A DNA stretch of 64,000 bases from Janibacter indicus (GTDB taxonomy: Bacteria; Actinomycetota; Actinomycetes; Actinomycetales; Dermatophilaceae). Where the stretch lies: the NCBI RefSeq assembly GCF_900176385.1, contig NZ_FWXN01000003.1, positions 248,001 through 312,000 on the forward strand, read 5' to 3'. The translations under genes and the position numbers were made by a program. The notes under the pieces were generated by a model that was not told the origin of the DNA, ran no database searches, and was given only the letters and a program-made list of their open reading frames with translations. Every line of letters begins with the position of its first letter. Within the stretch, counting starts at the first letter, position 1. Below, one piece after another: positions 38,449-46,399 of the stretch.

Positions 38449-39715
38449 CGGTCACCTCGTGGCGCTCCTCGCGCCAGTCGTCCGGGAGGATGTGGTCGAG
38501 CACGTCGTCGACCGTGACCACGCCCAGCAGGTGCTCGGCCTCGTCGACGACGGGCGCCGAGATGAGGTTGTAGGTCGCGAGCGTGCGGGTCACCTGGCCG
38601 AGCGGTGCCTCGGGGCGAAGGGGGTCGATCGCCTTGTCGAGGTAGCGACCGATGCTCTCGTGCGGGGGCTCGCGCAGCAGACGCTGGATGTGGATCATCC
38701 CGAGGTACTTGCCCGTCGGGGTCTCCAGGGGTGGGCGGCACACGTAGGCGGTGGCGGCCAGGGCCGCGGTGATCTCCTCACGCCGCACGATCGCCAGGGC
38801 CTCGGCGACGGTGTCCTCGGGGGCCAGGACGACCGGGTCGGTCGTCATGAGACCACCAGCGGTGTTCTCGTCGTAGCTGAGCAGTCGGCGCAGCGGCTCG
38901 GCGTCGTCGGGCTTCATCAGCTGCAGCAGCGTCTCGGCCCGCTCGGGCGGCAGGACCGAGAGCAGGTCGGCCGCGTCGTCGGGGTCCATCGCCTCGAGGA
39001 CGTCGGCGGCCCGGCTCTGGGTGAGCAGGCCGAGGATCTCGCCCTGGTCGTCGTCGCCGAGCTCCTGGAGGATGTCGGCCAGACGGTCGTTGTCGAGGGC
39101 GGCGATGACGGCCTCGCGACGCTCGGGGGCCAGGTCGGCGACGACCTCGGCGAGGTCGGCGACCTTGAGGTCCTCGACCGACTCGAGCAGCTTGACGGCG
39201 GAGTGCTGGGCGGCGCTCACCGAGGCCGACAGGCCGGTGACGTCCTCCACCGGCACGGTGAAGGTCTCCCCCCTTCGCCGCACGAGGAGGCCACGGCGGG
39301 ACTGGCGCCCACCGCGGACGAAGACCTTGGTGACGAACCAGCTGCGGTTGGCGGACTGCTCGACGCCGATGTCCTCGACGGTGGCCTCGACCTCGCCGTC
39401 GTCGGTGCGGACGGTGACCGGCCGCTCGAGCAGGTCGGCCAGGACGAGCGTCTCGGTGGCCCGCTGCTCGAAGCGGCGCATGTTGACCAGTCCGGTCGTG
39501 ATGACCTGGCCGCCCTCGACCGAGGTCACCCGCGTCATCGGCACGAAGACGCGTCGCCGGCCGGGGACCTCGACGACCAGGCCGATGACCCGCGGGCGGC
39601 GGGCGGGGGAGAAGGTGACCACGACGTCGCGGACCCGGCCGACCTGGTCGCCGAGCGGGTCGAAGACGTTGAGGCTCGCCAGGCGGGCGACGAAGAACCG
39701 GGTGGGAGCACTCAC
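38441..39715 (-). CDS. MgtE N-terminal domain / CBS protein with PRC-barrel-like front
   Basis: 424 residues. The first ~160 residues contain two PRC-barrel-like units (DPLGDQVGRVRDVVV and VEDIGVEQSANRSWFV). Next is an MgtE_N helical superhelix (ALDNDRLADILQELGDDDQ and DPDDAADLLSVLP) and then two CBS domains (AGGLMTTDPVVLAPEDT and NLISAPVVDEAEHLLG). The MgtE membrane pore is absent, so this is not itself a channel; it may be a Mg- or nucleotide-sensing regulator acting with the coupled DUF1003 protein. GTG 39715 is 7 nt after minus-strand TACGCT. Confidence 0.8.
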   Translation of the reverse strand: MSAPTRFFVARLASLNVFDPLGDQVGRVRDVVVTFSPARRPRVIGLVVEVPGRRRVFVPMTRVTSVEGGQVITTGLVNMRRFEQRATETLVLADLLERPVTVRTDDGEVEATVEDIGVEQSANRSWFVTKVFVRGGRQSRRGLLVRRRGETFTVPVEDVTGLSASVSAAQHSAVKLLESVEDLKVADLAEVVADLAPERREAVIAALDNDRLADILQELGDDDQGEILGLLTQSRAADVLEAMDPDDAADLLSVLPPERAETLLQLMKPDDAEPLRRLLSYDENTAGGLMTTDPVVLAPEDTVAEALAIVRREEITAALAATAYVCRPPLETPTGKYLGMIHIQRLLREPPHESIGRYLDKAIDPLRPEAPLGQVTRTLATYNLISAPVVDEAEHLLGVVTVDDVLDHILPDDWREERHEVTDE

Positions 39716-39722
39716 GCCTGAC

Positions 39723-39728
39723 AGCGTA
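39723..39728 (-). promoter_or_regulatory. -10 box of the leaderless MgtE/CBS gene
   Basis: TACGCT on the minus strand ends 7 nt before GTG 39715, showing that GTG starts follow the same leaderless geometry. Confidence 0.5.
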
Positions 39729-39751
39729 ACCGCGGGCGGCGCGCGTGCCGG

Positions 39752-40264
39752 TCAGCCTCGGGTGCCGCGCCCGCCGAGGTGCCACGGGCGGCGCACCCGG
39801 GTGGCGGCGGCGCCGGCGGTGGTCCGCCCCGCGACGCGCGCCCCGCCCTCGGGACCGGGGCTGCCGGGGGCCTGCACCGGTGTGCCGAAGGGGGAGAGGA
39901 GCCAGAGCGTGGCGCTCTCCCGCCAGCGGTCGACGAGGTCGCCGGGCGCGTTGAGCCGCTCCGCGAGGAGCGCAGCGGCGGCGGGCTCCCACCACGGGTT
40001 GCCGACGGCGATCGACTGCGCCCGGGCGCGCAGGGTGAGCAGCCGGCCACCGTCGCCCTTGCTGCGCAGGACGAGCTCGACCTGCTCGGGGAGGGCCCCG
40101 AGGTCGGCCTCGGGGCCGCCGGAGACGAGGAGTACCTGGTCGGCGAGCTGGTCCTCGCCCGTGGCGAACCACGTGAGCCGCTCGCGCCCGCCCGCGCGCA
40201 GCCACAGCACGTCGGACTTCGACAGCGCCTCGGTCGTCAGGGCGGAGAGGTTGACCTCGCTCAT
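39752..40264 (-). CDS. Conserved hypothetical protein
   Basis: 170 residues beginning [21 protein letters not shown], a soluble alpha/beta-looking protein with a glycine/proline/arginine-rich C-terminal tail of about 40 residues. No family recognised. ATG 40264 is 6 nt after minus-strand TAGGCT. It is separated by 36 bp from the MgtE/CBS gene downstream on the same strand, so it may be the first gene of that unit. Confidence 0.7.
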   Translation of the reverse strand: MSEVNLSALTTEALSKSDVLWLRAGGRERLTWFATGEDQLADQVLLVSGGPEADLGALPEQVELVLRSKGDGGRLLTLRARAQSIAVGNPWWEPAAAALLAERLNAPGDLVDRWRESATLWLLSPFGTPVQAPGSPGPEGGARVAGRTTAGAAATRVRRPWHLGGRGTRG

Positions 40265-40270
40265 GGCCGC

Positions 40271-40276
40271 AGCCTA
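40271..40276 (-). promoter_or_regulatory. -10 box of the leaderless hypothetical gene
   Basis: TAGGCT on the minus strand ends 6 nt before the ATG at 40264. Confidence 0.5.
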
Positions 40277-40326
40277 GGTGCGTGCCCGGGTGTCGGTCGT
40301 CATATCGGCCCGCCCGGGCGCCTTGC

Positions 40327-40332
40327 TAGGTT
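40327..40332 (+). promoter_or_regulatory. -10 box of the CitE-like operon
   Basis: TAGGTT would start transcription near 40340, giving a ~40-nt leader that contains the repeated CCCCCCTTCG word and AGAGGA before ATG 40379. No clear -35. Confidence 0.4.
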
Positions 40333-40378
40333 GCGCGAGAACCCCCCTTCGCTCACCCCGAGAGGACTCGAGCCACAC

Positions 40379-41449
40379 ATGCGCAGTGCCAAGGACTTCT
40401 TCGCCCCACTCGCCGTCGGGGCGCCTGCCCCGGCCCGCGAGGTGCCGGCGCGTCCCAGCCGGATGATCCACTTCTTCGACCCGAGCAACCCCAAGATGGC
40501 CGCCAAGGTCCCCGACATGGTCGGCGTCGCCGACGTGCTCCTGGGCAACCTCGAGGACGCCGTCGTGGCGGACAAGAAGGAGGCCGCGCGTGAGGGCCTG
40601 GTGCAGATCGCCACGGACGTCGACTTCGGCGAGCACACCCAGCTGTGGACCCGGGTCAACGCCCTCGACAGCCCGTGGGTCCTCGACGACCTGACGACCC
40701 TCGTCACCGAGATCGGCGACAAGCTCGACGTCGTCATGGTGCCCAAGGTGCAGGGCCCCGAGGACATCCACTACGTCGACCGCCTCCTCGCGCAGCTCGA
40801 GGCCAAGGGGGGCGTGCAGCGCCCGATCATGGTCCACGCGATCCTCGAGACCGCCCGCGGCATGGCCAACGTCGAGGCCATCGCGGGTGCGAGCCCGCGC
40901 ATGCAGGGCATCTCGCTCGGCCCGGCCGACCTGGCTGCCGACCGTCGGATGAAGACGACCCGCGTCGGTGGCGGCCACCCCGGCTACCTCGTGCGTCAGG
41001 ACCCGACGAAGGGCGCCGACGGTGCCCCCGACTACCAGGGCCAGCGCACGATCTTCCAGCAGGATCTGTGGCACTACACGATCGCCCGCATGGTCGACGC
41101 CTGTGCGATGCACGGGATCTTCCCCTTCTACGGCCCCTTCGGCGACATCAAGGACGTCGTGGCCTGCGAGGACCAGTTCCGCAATGCCTTCCTCCTCGGG
41201 TGCGTCGGGGCGTGGAGCCTGCACCCGGTGCAGATCGACATCGCCAAGAAGGTCTTCAGCCCGAGCGCCGAGGACGTCGCCCACGCCCGCGAGGTGCGGG
41301 ACGCGATGCCGAGCGGCGGTGGCGCCGTGATGATCGACGGCAAGATGGAGGACGACGCCAGCTACAAGCAGTGCATGGTCATCCTCGAGCTCGCCGAGCG
41401 CCTGTCCGCCAACGACCCCGAGCTCGCCAAGCTCTACGCGGAGGCCTGA
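40379..41449 (+). CDS. CitE/HpcH-family CoA-ester lyase (malyl-CoA lyase-like)
   Basis: 356 residues, longer than classical CitE (about 290) because of an N-terminal extension and inserts. TIM-barrel landmarks are [13 protein letters not shown] near 28, the metal/substrate region LLGNLEDAV near 55, VNALDSPW near 95 and [18 protein letters not shown] near 155. Known relatives cleave L-malyl-CoA or beta-methylmalyl-CoA to glyoxylate plus acyl-CoA. It is followed 3 bp later by a second family member. An L-malyl-CoA/beta-methylmalyl-CoA lyase role fits the nearby hydratase and dehydrogenase. Confidence 0.82.
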   Translation: MRSAKDFFAPLAVGAPAPAREVPARPSRMIHFFDPSNPKMAAKVPDMVGVADVLLGNLEDAVVADKKEAAREGLVQIATDVDFGEHTQLWTRVNALDSPWVLDDLTTLVTEIGDKLDVVMVPKVQGPEDIHYVDRLLAQLEAKGGVQRPIMVHAILETARGMANVEAIAGASPRMQGISLGPADLAADRRMKTTRVGGGHPGYLVRQDPTKGADGAPDYQGQRTIFQQDLWHYTIARMVDACAMHGIFPFYGPFGDIKDVVACEDQFRNAFLLGCVGAWSLHPVQIDIAKKVFSPSAEDVAHAREVRDAMPSGGGAVMIDGKMEDDASYKQCMVILELAERLSANDPELAKLYAEA

Positions 41450-41452
41450 GCC

Positions 41453-42322
41453 ATGACCGAGAGCACCTACACCCCCCGCCGCTCCGTCCTCTACATGCCG
41501 AGCTCCAACGCCCGTGCGCTGGACAAGGCGAAGACCCTGCCCGTCGACGCGCTGATCCTCGACCTCGAGGACGCCGTCGGTCCCGACGACAAGCCCGCCG
41601 CCCGCGAGGCCGCGTGCGCCGCGGTGCGCTCCGGCGAGTACGGCGAGCGCGAGCTGACGATCCGGGTCAACGGCATCGGCACCCAGTGGCACGACGAGGA
41701 CCTCGCGGCCGCCTCGCAGGCGGGCACGCACGGCATCGTCGTGCCCAAGGTCAACACCGCCGACGAGGTGCGTCAGCTCGTCGCGGCGATGGAGGCCGCC
41801 GGCGCGCCGGAGCACACCAAGCTCTGGGCGATGATCGAGACGCCCGCCGCGATCTTCAACATCCGCGAGATCGCGCAGGCGTCCGACCGGCTCGTCGCCT
41901 TCGTCATGGGCACCAACGACCTGGTCAAGGAGCTGCAGGCCGACCACGTGCCCGGCCGCGCCCCACTCCTCACCTCGCTGTCGTGGGCGCTGCTCGCCGC
42001 GCGCGAGGCCGGCATCGCGGTCCTCGACGGCGTCTACAACGCGGTCAAGGACCTCGAGGGCTTCACGGCCGAGTGCGAGCAGGGCCGCGACATGGGCTTC
42101 GACGGCAAGACCCTCATCCACCCCGGCCAGGTCGAGGTGTGCAACTCCACCTTCGCCCCGAGCGAGGCGGCCGTGGAGGAGGCGAAGGGGGTCCTGCAGG
42201 CCTGGGAGGACGGCGCCGGCAAGGGTGTGGTGACCCACAACGGCAAGATGATCGAAAACCTCCACGTCGACATCGCGCGCCGCGTGCTCGCGACCCACGA
42301 GGCGATCGCCGCCCGCGGCTGA
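41453..42322 (+). CDS. Second CitE-like protein (CoA-ester lyase or malyl-CoA thioesterase)
   Basis: 289 residues, standard CitE length. It begins RRSVLYMPSSNARALDKA with LILDLEDAVGPDDKPAARE near 36 and MIETPAAIFNIREIA near 128. In ethylmalonyl-CoA pathway organisms a second malyl-CoA lyase homologue acts as malyl-CoA thioesterase, which would suit the tandem pair. A citramalyl-CoA or other 3-hydroxyacyl-CoA lyase activity cannot be excluded. Confidence 0.82.
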   Translation: MTESTYTPRRSVLYMPSSNARALDKAKTLPVDALILDLEDAVGPDDKPAAREAACAAVRSGEYGERELTIRVNGIGTQWHDEDLAAASQAGTHGIVVPKVNTADEVRQLVAAMEAAGAPEHTKLWAMIETPAAIFNIREIAQASDRLVAFVMGTNDLVKELQADHVPGRAPLLTSLSWALLAAREAGIAVLDGVYNAVKDLEGFTAECEQGRDMGFDGKTLIHPGQVEVCNSTFAPSEAAVEEAKGVLQAWEDGAGKGVVTHNGKMIENLHVDIARRVLATHEAIAARG

Positions 42323-42361
42323 CCCTCCCTTCGTCCCCGGGCGCAGCCCGTCGACCTCGAT

Positions 42362-42393
42362 GACATCCCGTGCGTCGCGACGCACGGGATGTC
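42362..42393. terminator. 32-bp perfect palindrome after the CitE pair
   Basis: The 32 bases 42362-42393 equal their own reverse complement (starts GACATCCCGTGCGTC, ends GACGCACGGGATGTC). It lies 40 bp after the CitE stop and about 110 bp before the L,D-transpeptidase gene, so a terminator is most likely. Confidence 0.7.
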
Positions 42394-42421
42394 TTCATGT
42401 CGGGACGGATGGGGGCCGCGC

Positions 42422-42427
42422 TATATT
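42422..42427 (+). promoter_or_regulatory. Putative -10 of the L,D-transpeptidase gene
   Basis: TATATT stands out in the GC-rich gap about 75 nt before the start codon. A -35 is not obvious. Confidence 0.4.
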
Positions 42428-42503
42428 TTCCCAATCAGCGCGCAACCCACCGGACGGTCCAGGCGTCTGCACGGGTACAGCGCATCCACACCAGGGGGAC
42501 ACC

Positions 42504-43208
42504 ATGGACACCATCTCTCTCGACCGCCGCGACCTCTTCCGCGGCGCCGCCGCGACCGCCGTCGCCGGCGGGCTCGTCGTCACCGCGGGTGAGGACGCCC
42601 GCGCCGCACGGCCCGACAAGCTGCGTCAGGGCGACACCGGCTGGTGGGTCAAAAACGTGCAGCGGCGTCTGCTCGACGCCCACTTCTGGCTGCGCCAGGC
42701 CAACGGCACCTTCGACGACACCACCCAGCAGGCCGTCATGGCCCTGCAGAAGGCGCACGGCCTGAGCCGCGACGGCATCGTCGGGCCGCAGACGTGGTCG
42801 GCGATCTACAAGCCCAGGACCCCGCGCCCGCGCACCACCTCGGCCTTCGAGATCGACAAGACCCGTCAGCTGCAGATCGTCGCGCGCTGGGGCTGGGCCC
42901 AGTGGGTCTTCAACACCAGCACGGGCAACGGCGAGCGCTACTGGTCGTCCGCCTCGGGTCGCTACCTCTACGCGACGACCCCGAGCGGCACCTTCCGCTT
43001 CAACCGCGCCATCAACGGCATGCGCAATGCCCCCCTCGGGGAGCTGTGGCGTCCGCGCTACTTCAACGGCGGCATCGCGATCCACGGCTCGCCGTCGATC
43101 CCGGGCTACGCGGCGTCGCACGGCTGCGCCCGCCTGAGCAACCGCGCGATCAACTACATCTGGTGGAAGAACCTCGCGCCCATCGGGCGCGTCGTCAAGG
43201 TTTACTGA
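42504..43208 (+). CDS. Tat-exported L,D-transpeptidase with peptidoglycan-binding domain
   Basis: 234 residues. The N-terminus has a twin-arginine signal (LDRRDLFRGAAATAVAGGL) ending in ARAA. A PG_binding_1 domain (LRQGDTGWWVKNVQRRLLDA, about 37-95) is followed by a YkuD domain whose catalytic motif is IHGSPSIPGYAASHGCARL, with the nucleophilic cysteine near 208. It would form 3-3 peptidoglycan cross-links or anchor proteins to the wall. Both signature parts are intact. Tat rather than Sec export is unusual for this family. Confidence 0.88.
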   Translation: MDTISLDRRDLFRGAAATAVAGGLVVTAGEDARAARPDKLRQGDTGWWVKNVQRRLLDAHFWLRQANGTFDDTTQQAVMALQKAHGLSRDGIVGPQTWSAIYKPRTPRPRTTSAFEIDKTRQLQIVARWGWAQWVFNTSTGNGERYWSSASGRYLYATTPSGTFRFNRAINGMRNAPLGELWRPRYFNGGIAIHGSPSIPGYAASHGCARLSNRAINYIWWKNLAPIGRVVKVY

Positions 43209-43334
43209 CCTTCCACCGTCTCCGATCGCCCGCCTTCGATCGTGGCCGAGGACACCCTGAGACTCCGTGGCAGGCGATGGGGTGCGCTGGGATACTGACT
43301 CGGATCCTTGAACCACGAGAGCAAAGGTGGACGC

Positions 43335-44537
43335 ATGTCCCGACTGCAGACGACCGACGGACTGACCGAGGAGCAGGTCGACCTGCTGGGCCTGGTCAAG
43401 GAGTTCGTCGACGAGCAGATCATCCCGGTCGCGCAGGAGCTCGAGCACGCGGACGAGTACCCGCAGAAGATCGTCGACCAGATGAAGGAGATGGGGATCT
43501 TCGGCCTGATGATCCCCGAGGAGTTCGGCGGGCTCGGCGAGTCGCTGCTCACCTACGCGCTGTGCGTCGAGGAGATCGCCCGCGGCTGGATGCCGGTCTC
43601 CGGCATCATCAACACCCACTTCATCGTGGCCTACATGATCCTCAAGCACGGCACCGAGGAGCAGAAGCAGCACTACTTGCCGAAGATGGCCACCGGTGAG
43701 ATCCGGGGCGCCTTCTCGATGAGCGAGCCGGGACTCGGCTCCGACGTCGCCGGCATCAAGACCAAGGCCGTGCGCGACGGCGACAGCGACGACTGGACGA
43801 TCACCGGCCAGAAGATGTGGCTGACCAACGGCGCCTCCGCCAACCTCGTCGCGGTGCTCGTCAAGACCGACCTCGGTCACGACAGCCCGCACAAGAACAT
43901 GACGACCTTCCTCATCGACAAGACCGAGGGCTTCGGCGAGACCGCCCAGGGCGTCACCGTCCCCGGCAAGATCGACAAGATGGGCTACAAGGGCGTCGAC
44001 ACGACCGAGCTCATCCTCGAGGGCCACCGGACGACGACCGGCCAGATCCTCGGCGGCGAGCCGGGCAAGGGCTTCTACCAGATGATGGACGGCGTCGAGG
44101 TCGGCCGCGTCAACGTCGCCGCCCGCGCCTGCGGCCTGGCGATGCGCGCCTTCGAGCTCGGTGTCCAGTACGCCCAGCAGCGCGAGACCTTCGGCAAGAA
44201 GATCGTCGACCACCAGGCGATCCTCTTCCGCATCGCCGACATGGCGAGCAAGGTCGAGGCCGCGCACCAGCTGATGGTCAAGGCCGCCCGTCTGAAGGAC
44301 AAGGGCGAGCGCAACGACCTCGAGGCCGGTATCGCGAAGTACATGGCGGCCGAGTACTGCGCCGACGTGGTGAACCAGTCCTTCCGCATCCACGGCGGCT
44401 TCGGCTACTCCAAGGAGTACGAGATCGAGCGCATCTACCGCGAGGCCCCGATGCTGCTCATCGGTGAGGGCACCGCCGAGATCCAGAAGATGATCATCGG
44501 CAAGAGCATCCTCAAGGACTACCAGCTCAAGGGGTGA
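43335..44537 (+). CDS. Acyl-CoA dehydrogenase
   Basis: 400 residues, FAD-dependent fold with all three domains: GIFGLMIPEEFGGLG near 54, FSMSEPGLGSDVAGIKTKA near 133, WLTNGASANL near 160, and the C-terminal ARQ-type region QRETFGKKIVDHQAI plus LIGEGTAEIQ, which carries the catalytic glutamate. AGGTGG precedes ATG 43335. Among the clustered ethylmalonyl-CoA-type genes it might be methylsuccinyl-CoA dehydrogenase, but the sequence alone does not separate this from beta-oxidation enzymes. Confidence 0.88.
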   Translation: MSRLQTTDGLTEEQVDLLGLVKEFVDEQIIPVAQELEHADEYPQKIVDQMKEMGIFGLMIPEEFGGLGESLLTYALCVEEIARGWMPVSGIINTHFIVAYMILKHGTEEQKQHYLPKMATGEIRGAFSMSEPGLGSDVAGIKTKAVRDGDSDDWTITGQKMWLTNGASANLVAVLVKTDLGHDSPHKNMTTFLIDKTEGFGETAQGVTVPGKIDKMGYKGVDTTELILEGHRTTTGQILGGEPGKGFYQMMDGVEVGRVNVAARACGLAMRAFELGVQYAQQRETFGKKIVDHQAILFRIADMASKVEAAHQLMVKAARLKDKGERNDLEAGIAKYMAAEYCADVVNQSFRIHGGFGYSKEYEIERIYREAPMLLIGEGTAEIQKMIIGKSILKDYQLKG

Positions 44538-44575
44538 TGTCCGGGTCGGTGCCGGCACCGACACCCGCTCGCTCC

Positions 44576-44628
44576 GACGAAGGGGGCTGGCCGTCACTCG
44601 AAGCAGGTGACGGTCAGCCCCCTTCGTC
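44576..44628. terminator. 22-bp terminator stem after the acyl-CoA dehydrogenase gene
   Basis: Arms 44576-44597 and 44607-44628 pair with one G-U wobble around a 9-nt loop. The outer stem GACGAAGGGGG / CCCCCTTCGTC is identical to that of the tatB/mrp terminator while the inner stem differs. Confidence 0.8.
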
Positions 44629-44678
44629 TCGTCCGCCCCGTACACCGGGCCCACAGGTCCGGGTGGGAGACTGGACCC

Positions 44679-45266
44679 ATGAGCACCCAGCCCGGTATGG
44701 CCGCCCACATGCAGCAGTTCCTGCGTCTGGAGTACCCGATGTCGTTGGCGACCTACGACAGCTATGCCGAGGCCCAGCGCACGGTGGACTTCCTCGCCGA
44801 CAAGGAGTTCCCGGTCCAGGACGTCATGATCGTCGGCACCGACCTCAAGCAGGTCGAGCGGGTCCGCGGGCGTCTGACCAGCGGCAAGGTCGTCCTCGGT
44901 GGACTGCTCTCCGGCATCTGGATCGGTGTCTTCGTCGGCCTGATCTTCGCGATGTTCGAAGGCAGCGAGGGCCTGCTCGTGCGGCTGGCCTCGACGATGG
45001 CGATGGGCGCGCTCTTCGGTGCGGTGTGGGCCTGGCTCGGCTACCGCTCCACCGGCGGCCAGCGCGACTTCACCTCGGTCAGCCAGGTCGTCGCGTCGCG
45101 TTACGAGGTGCTCACCGAGCACAAGCACGCCGCCCGCGCGCGTGAGCTGCTCCACGAGCTCGACCCGACGCGCGCGGCCCGGGAGCAGCTGGCCCGCAAT
45201 CAGGCAGCGGCACGGGCCGAGGGCGAGCGGATGCGCCGCGAGGCCGAGCACGGCCAGCAGGGCTGA
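44679..45266 (+). CDS. General stress protein 17M-like membrane protein
   Basis: 195 residues. An N-terminal GSP17M/YflT-type domain (LATYDSYAEAQRTVDFLADKEFPVQDV, near 23-50) is followed by two membrane helices in a glycine-rich hairpin (VVLGGLLSGIWIGVFVGLIF and MAMGALFGAVWAWLGY) and a basic coiled-coil tail. Family members respond to general stress; molecular function unknown. Confidence 0.8.
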   Translation: MSTQPGMAAHMQQFLRLEYPMSLATYDSYAEAQRTVDFLADKEFPVQDVMIVGTDLKQVERVRGRLTSGKVVLGGLLSGIWIGVFVGLIFAMFEGSEGLLVRLASTMAMGALFGAVWAWLGYRSTGGQRDFTSVSQVVASRYEVLTEHKHAARARELLHELDPTRAAREQLARNQAAARAEGERMRREAEHGQQG

Positions 45267-45298
45267 GTCCGCCCCTTCCGCTCGGGTCGGGGCGGGAC

Positions 45299-45304
45299 TA
45301 GCGT
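45299..45304 (+). promoter_or_regulatory. -10 box of the leaderless PIG-L gene
   Basis: TAGCGT ends 7 nt before GTG 45312, again the leaderless geometry with a GTG start. Confidence 0.5.
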
Positions 45305-45311
45305 CGTCGGT

Positions 45312-46052
45312 GTGAGCACCCAGCCCGACCTGGCCGCCCTCGACGAGACCACCTTCGACTCCGTGCTGTGCGTCGTCGCCCACCCCGACGACATCGAGTA
45401 CGGCACCTCCGCCGCCATCGCCAAGTGGACCGCCGCGGGCAAGCGCGTGCGCTACTTCCTGCTGACCCGTGGTGAGGCGGGCATCGACACGATGGACCCG
45501 GTCGACGCCGCGCCCGCCCGCGCCGACGAGGAGCGCGCGAGCGCTGCGGTCGTCGGTGTCGAGGAGGTCGAGTTCGGCGACCACCCCGACGGGACCATCG
45601 AGTACGGGCTGCCCCTGCGGCGTGACATCGCCGCGGCGATCCGGCGGGCTCGCCCCGACCTCGTCATCGGCACGACCTTCGACGTGACCTTCCCGGGCGG
45701 CATCCTCAACCAGGCCGACCACCGGGCCGTGGGCCTCGCGACCGTCGACGCCTGCGCCGACGCCGGCAACCGGTGGATCTTCCCCGAGCTCGTCGACGAC
45801 GGCCTCGAGCCCTGGCACGTCACGCTGCTCGCCGTCGGCGGCAGCCAGCGGCCCAGCCACTTCGTGGACGTCACCGGGCACCTCGACGACGCCATCGAGT
45901 CGCTCGAGGAGCACCGCCTCTACAACTCCGCGCTGCCCGAGGACTTCCCCCAGCCCGCGCAGCTGCTCGGCCACATCCTCGGCGAGGGCGGGCAGGCGGT
46001 CGCCGACCCGGCCGTCGAGCACGCGCTGCTGCTGGAGGTCTTCGAGCGGTAG
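45312..46052 (+). CDS. PIG-L/LmbE-family zinc deacetylase
   Basis: 246 residues. Zinc site AHPDDIEYG near 23-31 and the C-terminal motif NQADHRAVG near 138 define the family. Being shorter and lacking MshB-specific segments, it is a paralogue of MshB rather than a second mycothiol enzyme; a bacillithiol-like or mycothiol S-conjugate amidase role cannot be told from sequence. GTG 45312 follows TAGCGT by 7 nt. Confidence 0.8.
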   Translation: MSTQPDLAALDETTFDSVLCVVAHPDDIEYGTSAAIAKWTAAGKRVRYFLLTRGEAGIDTMDPVDAAPARADEERASAAVVGVEEVEFGDHPDGTIEYGLPLRRDIAAAIRRARPDLVIGTTFDVTFPGGILNQADHRAVGLATVDACADAGNRWIFPELVDDGLEPWHVTLLAVGGSQRPSHFVDVTGHLDDAIESLEEHRLYNSALPEDFPQPAQLLGHILGEGGQAVADPAVEHALLLEVFER

Positions 46053-46088
46053 GGGATCAGCGCCCCCTTCGCTGCCTCCAAGCCTCAT

Positions 46089-46121
46089 GACACAGCACGC
46101 AGCCGCGCCATGTGCTGTGTC
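46089..46121. terminator. 10-bp hairpin between convergent genes
   Basis: GACACAGCAC (46089-46098) pairs with GTGCTGTGTC (46112-46121), 36 bp after the PIG-L stop and before the crotonase fragment that reads toward it. A likely bidirectional terminator. Confidence 0.55.
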
Positions 46122-46182
46122 GCGCTGGCCCTGAGCATGAGCCGGTGACGACGACCGCACGGACCTCGTCGTCGTCGTCGAC

Positions 46183-46314
46183 CTAGCGGAAGGTCGCCTC
46201 GAGCTCGTCGGCCATGGTCACCGTGAAGGAGTTCATCGCCTCCGGCCGATCGAGGGTGACGAGGAGGATCCCGTCGGTGATGCTCAGGGAGAGGGTCTCT
46301 TGGTCGGTCCGCAT
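46183..46314 (-). pseudogene. 43-residue N-terminal fragment of an enoyl-CoA hydratase
   Basis: ATG 46314 has a strong ribosome site (CGGAGG five bases upstream). The encoded peptide contains ILLVTLDRPEAMNSFTV, the characteristic crotonase opening, but ends at TAG after ADELEATFR, where a full enzyme (about 260 residues) continues. No further crotonase sequence was seen downstream, so it is a remnant. The full-length enoyl-CoA hydratase at 53.4 kb shares the LDRPEAMN core. Confidence 0.7.
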
Positions 46315-46399
46315 CGTGCCTCCGTCGTGATGGCGTGCGGGTGGTCTCCGCACGCGGGGTCGTCGTGCGGTCGATGGTCTCGCACGGTGCTCGAGGACG

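Noticed and set aside
42435-46160. A 1,241-codon open frame on the minus strand
   Set aside because: It runs antisense to the L,D-transpeptidase, acyl-CoA dehydrogenase, stress-protein and PIG-L genes, all with clear motifs. Its translation is low-complexity Arg/Gly/Leu/Val/Asp, typical of GC-rich shadow frames.
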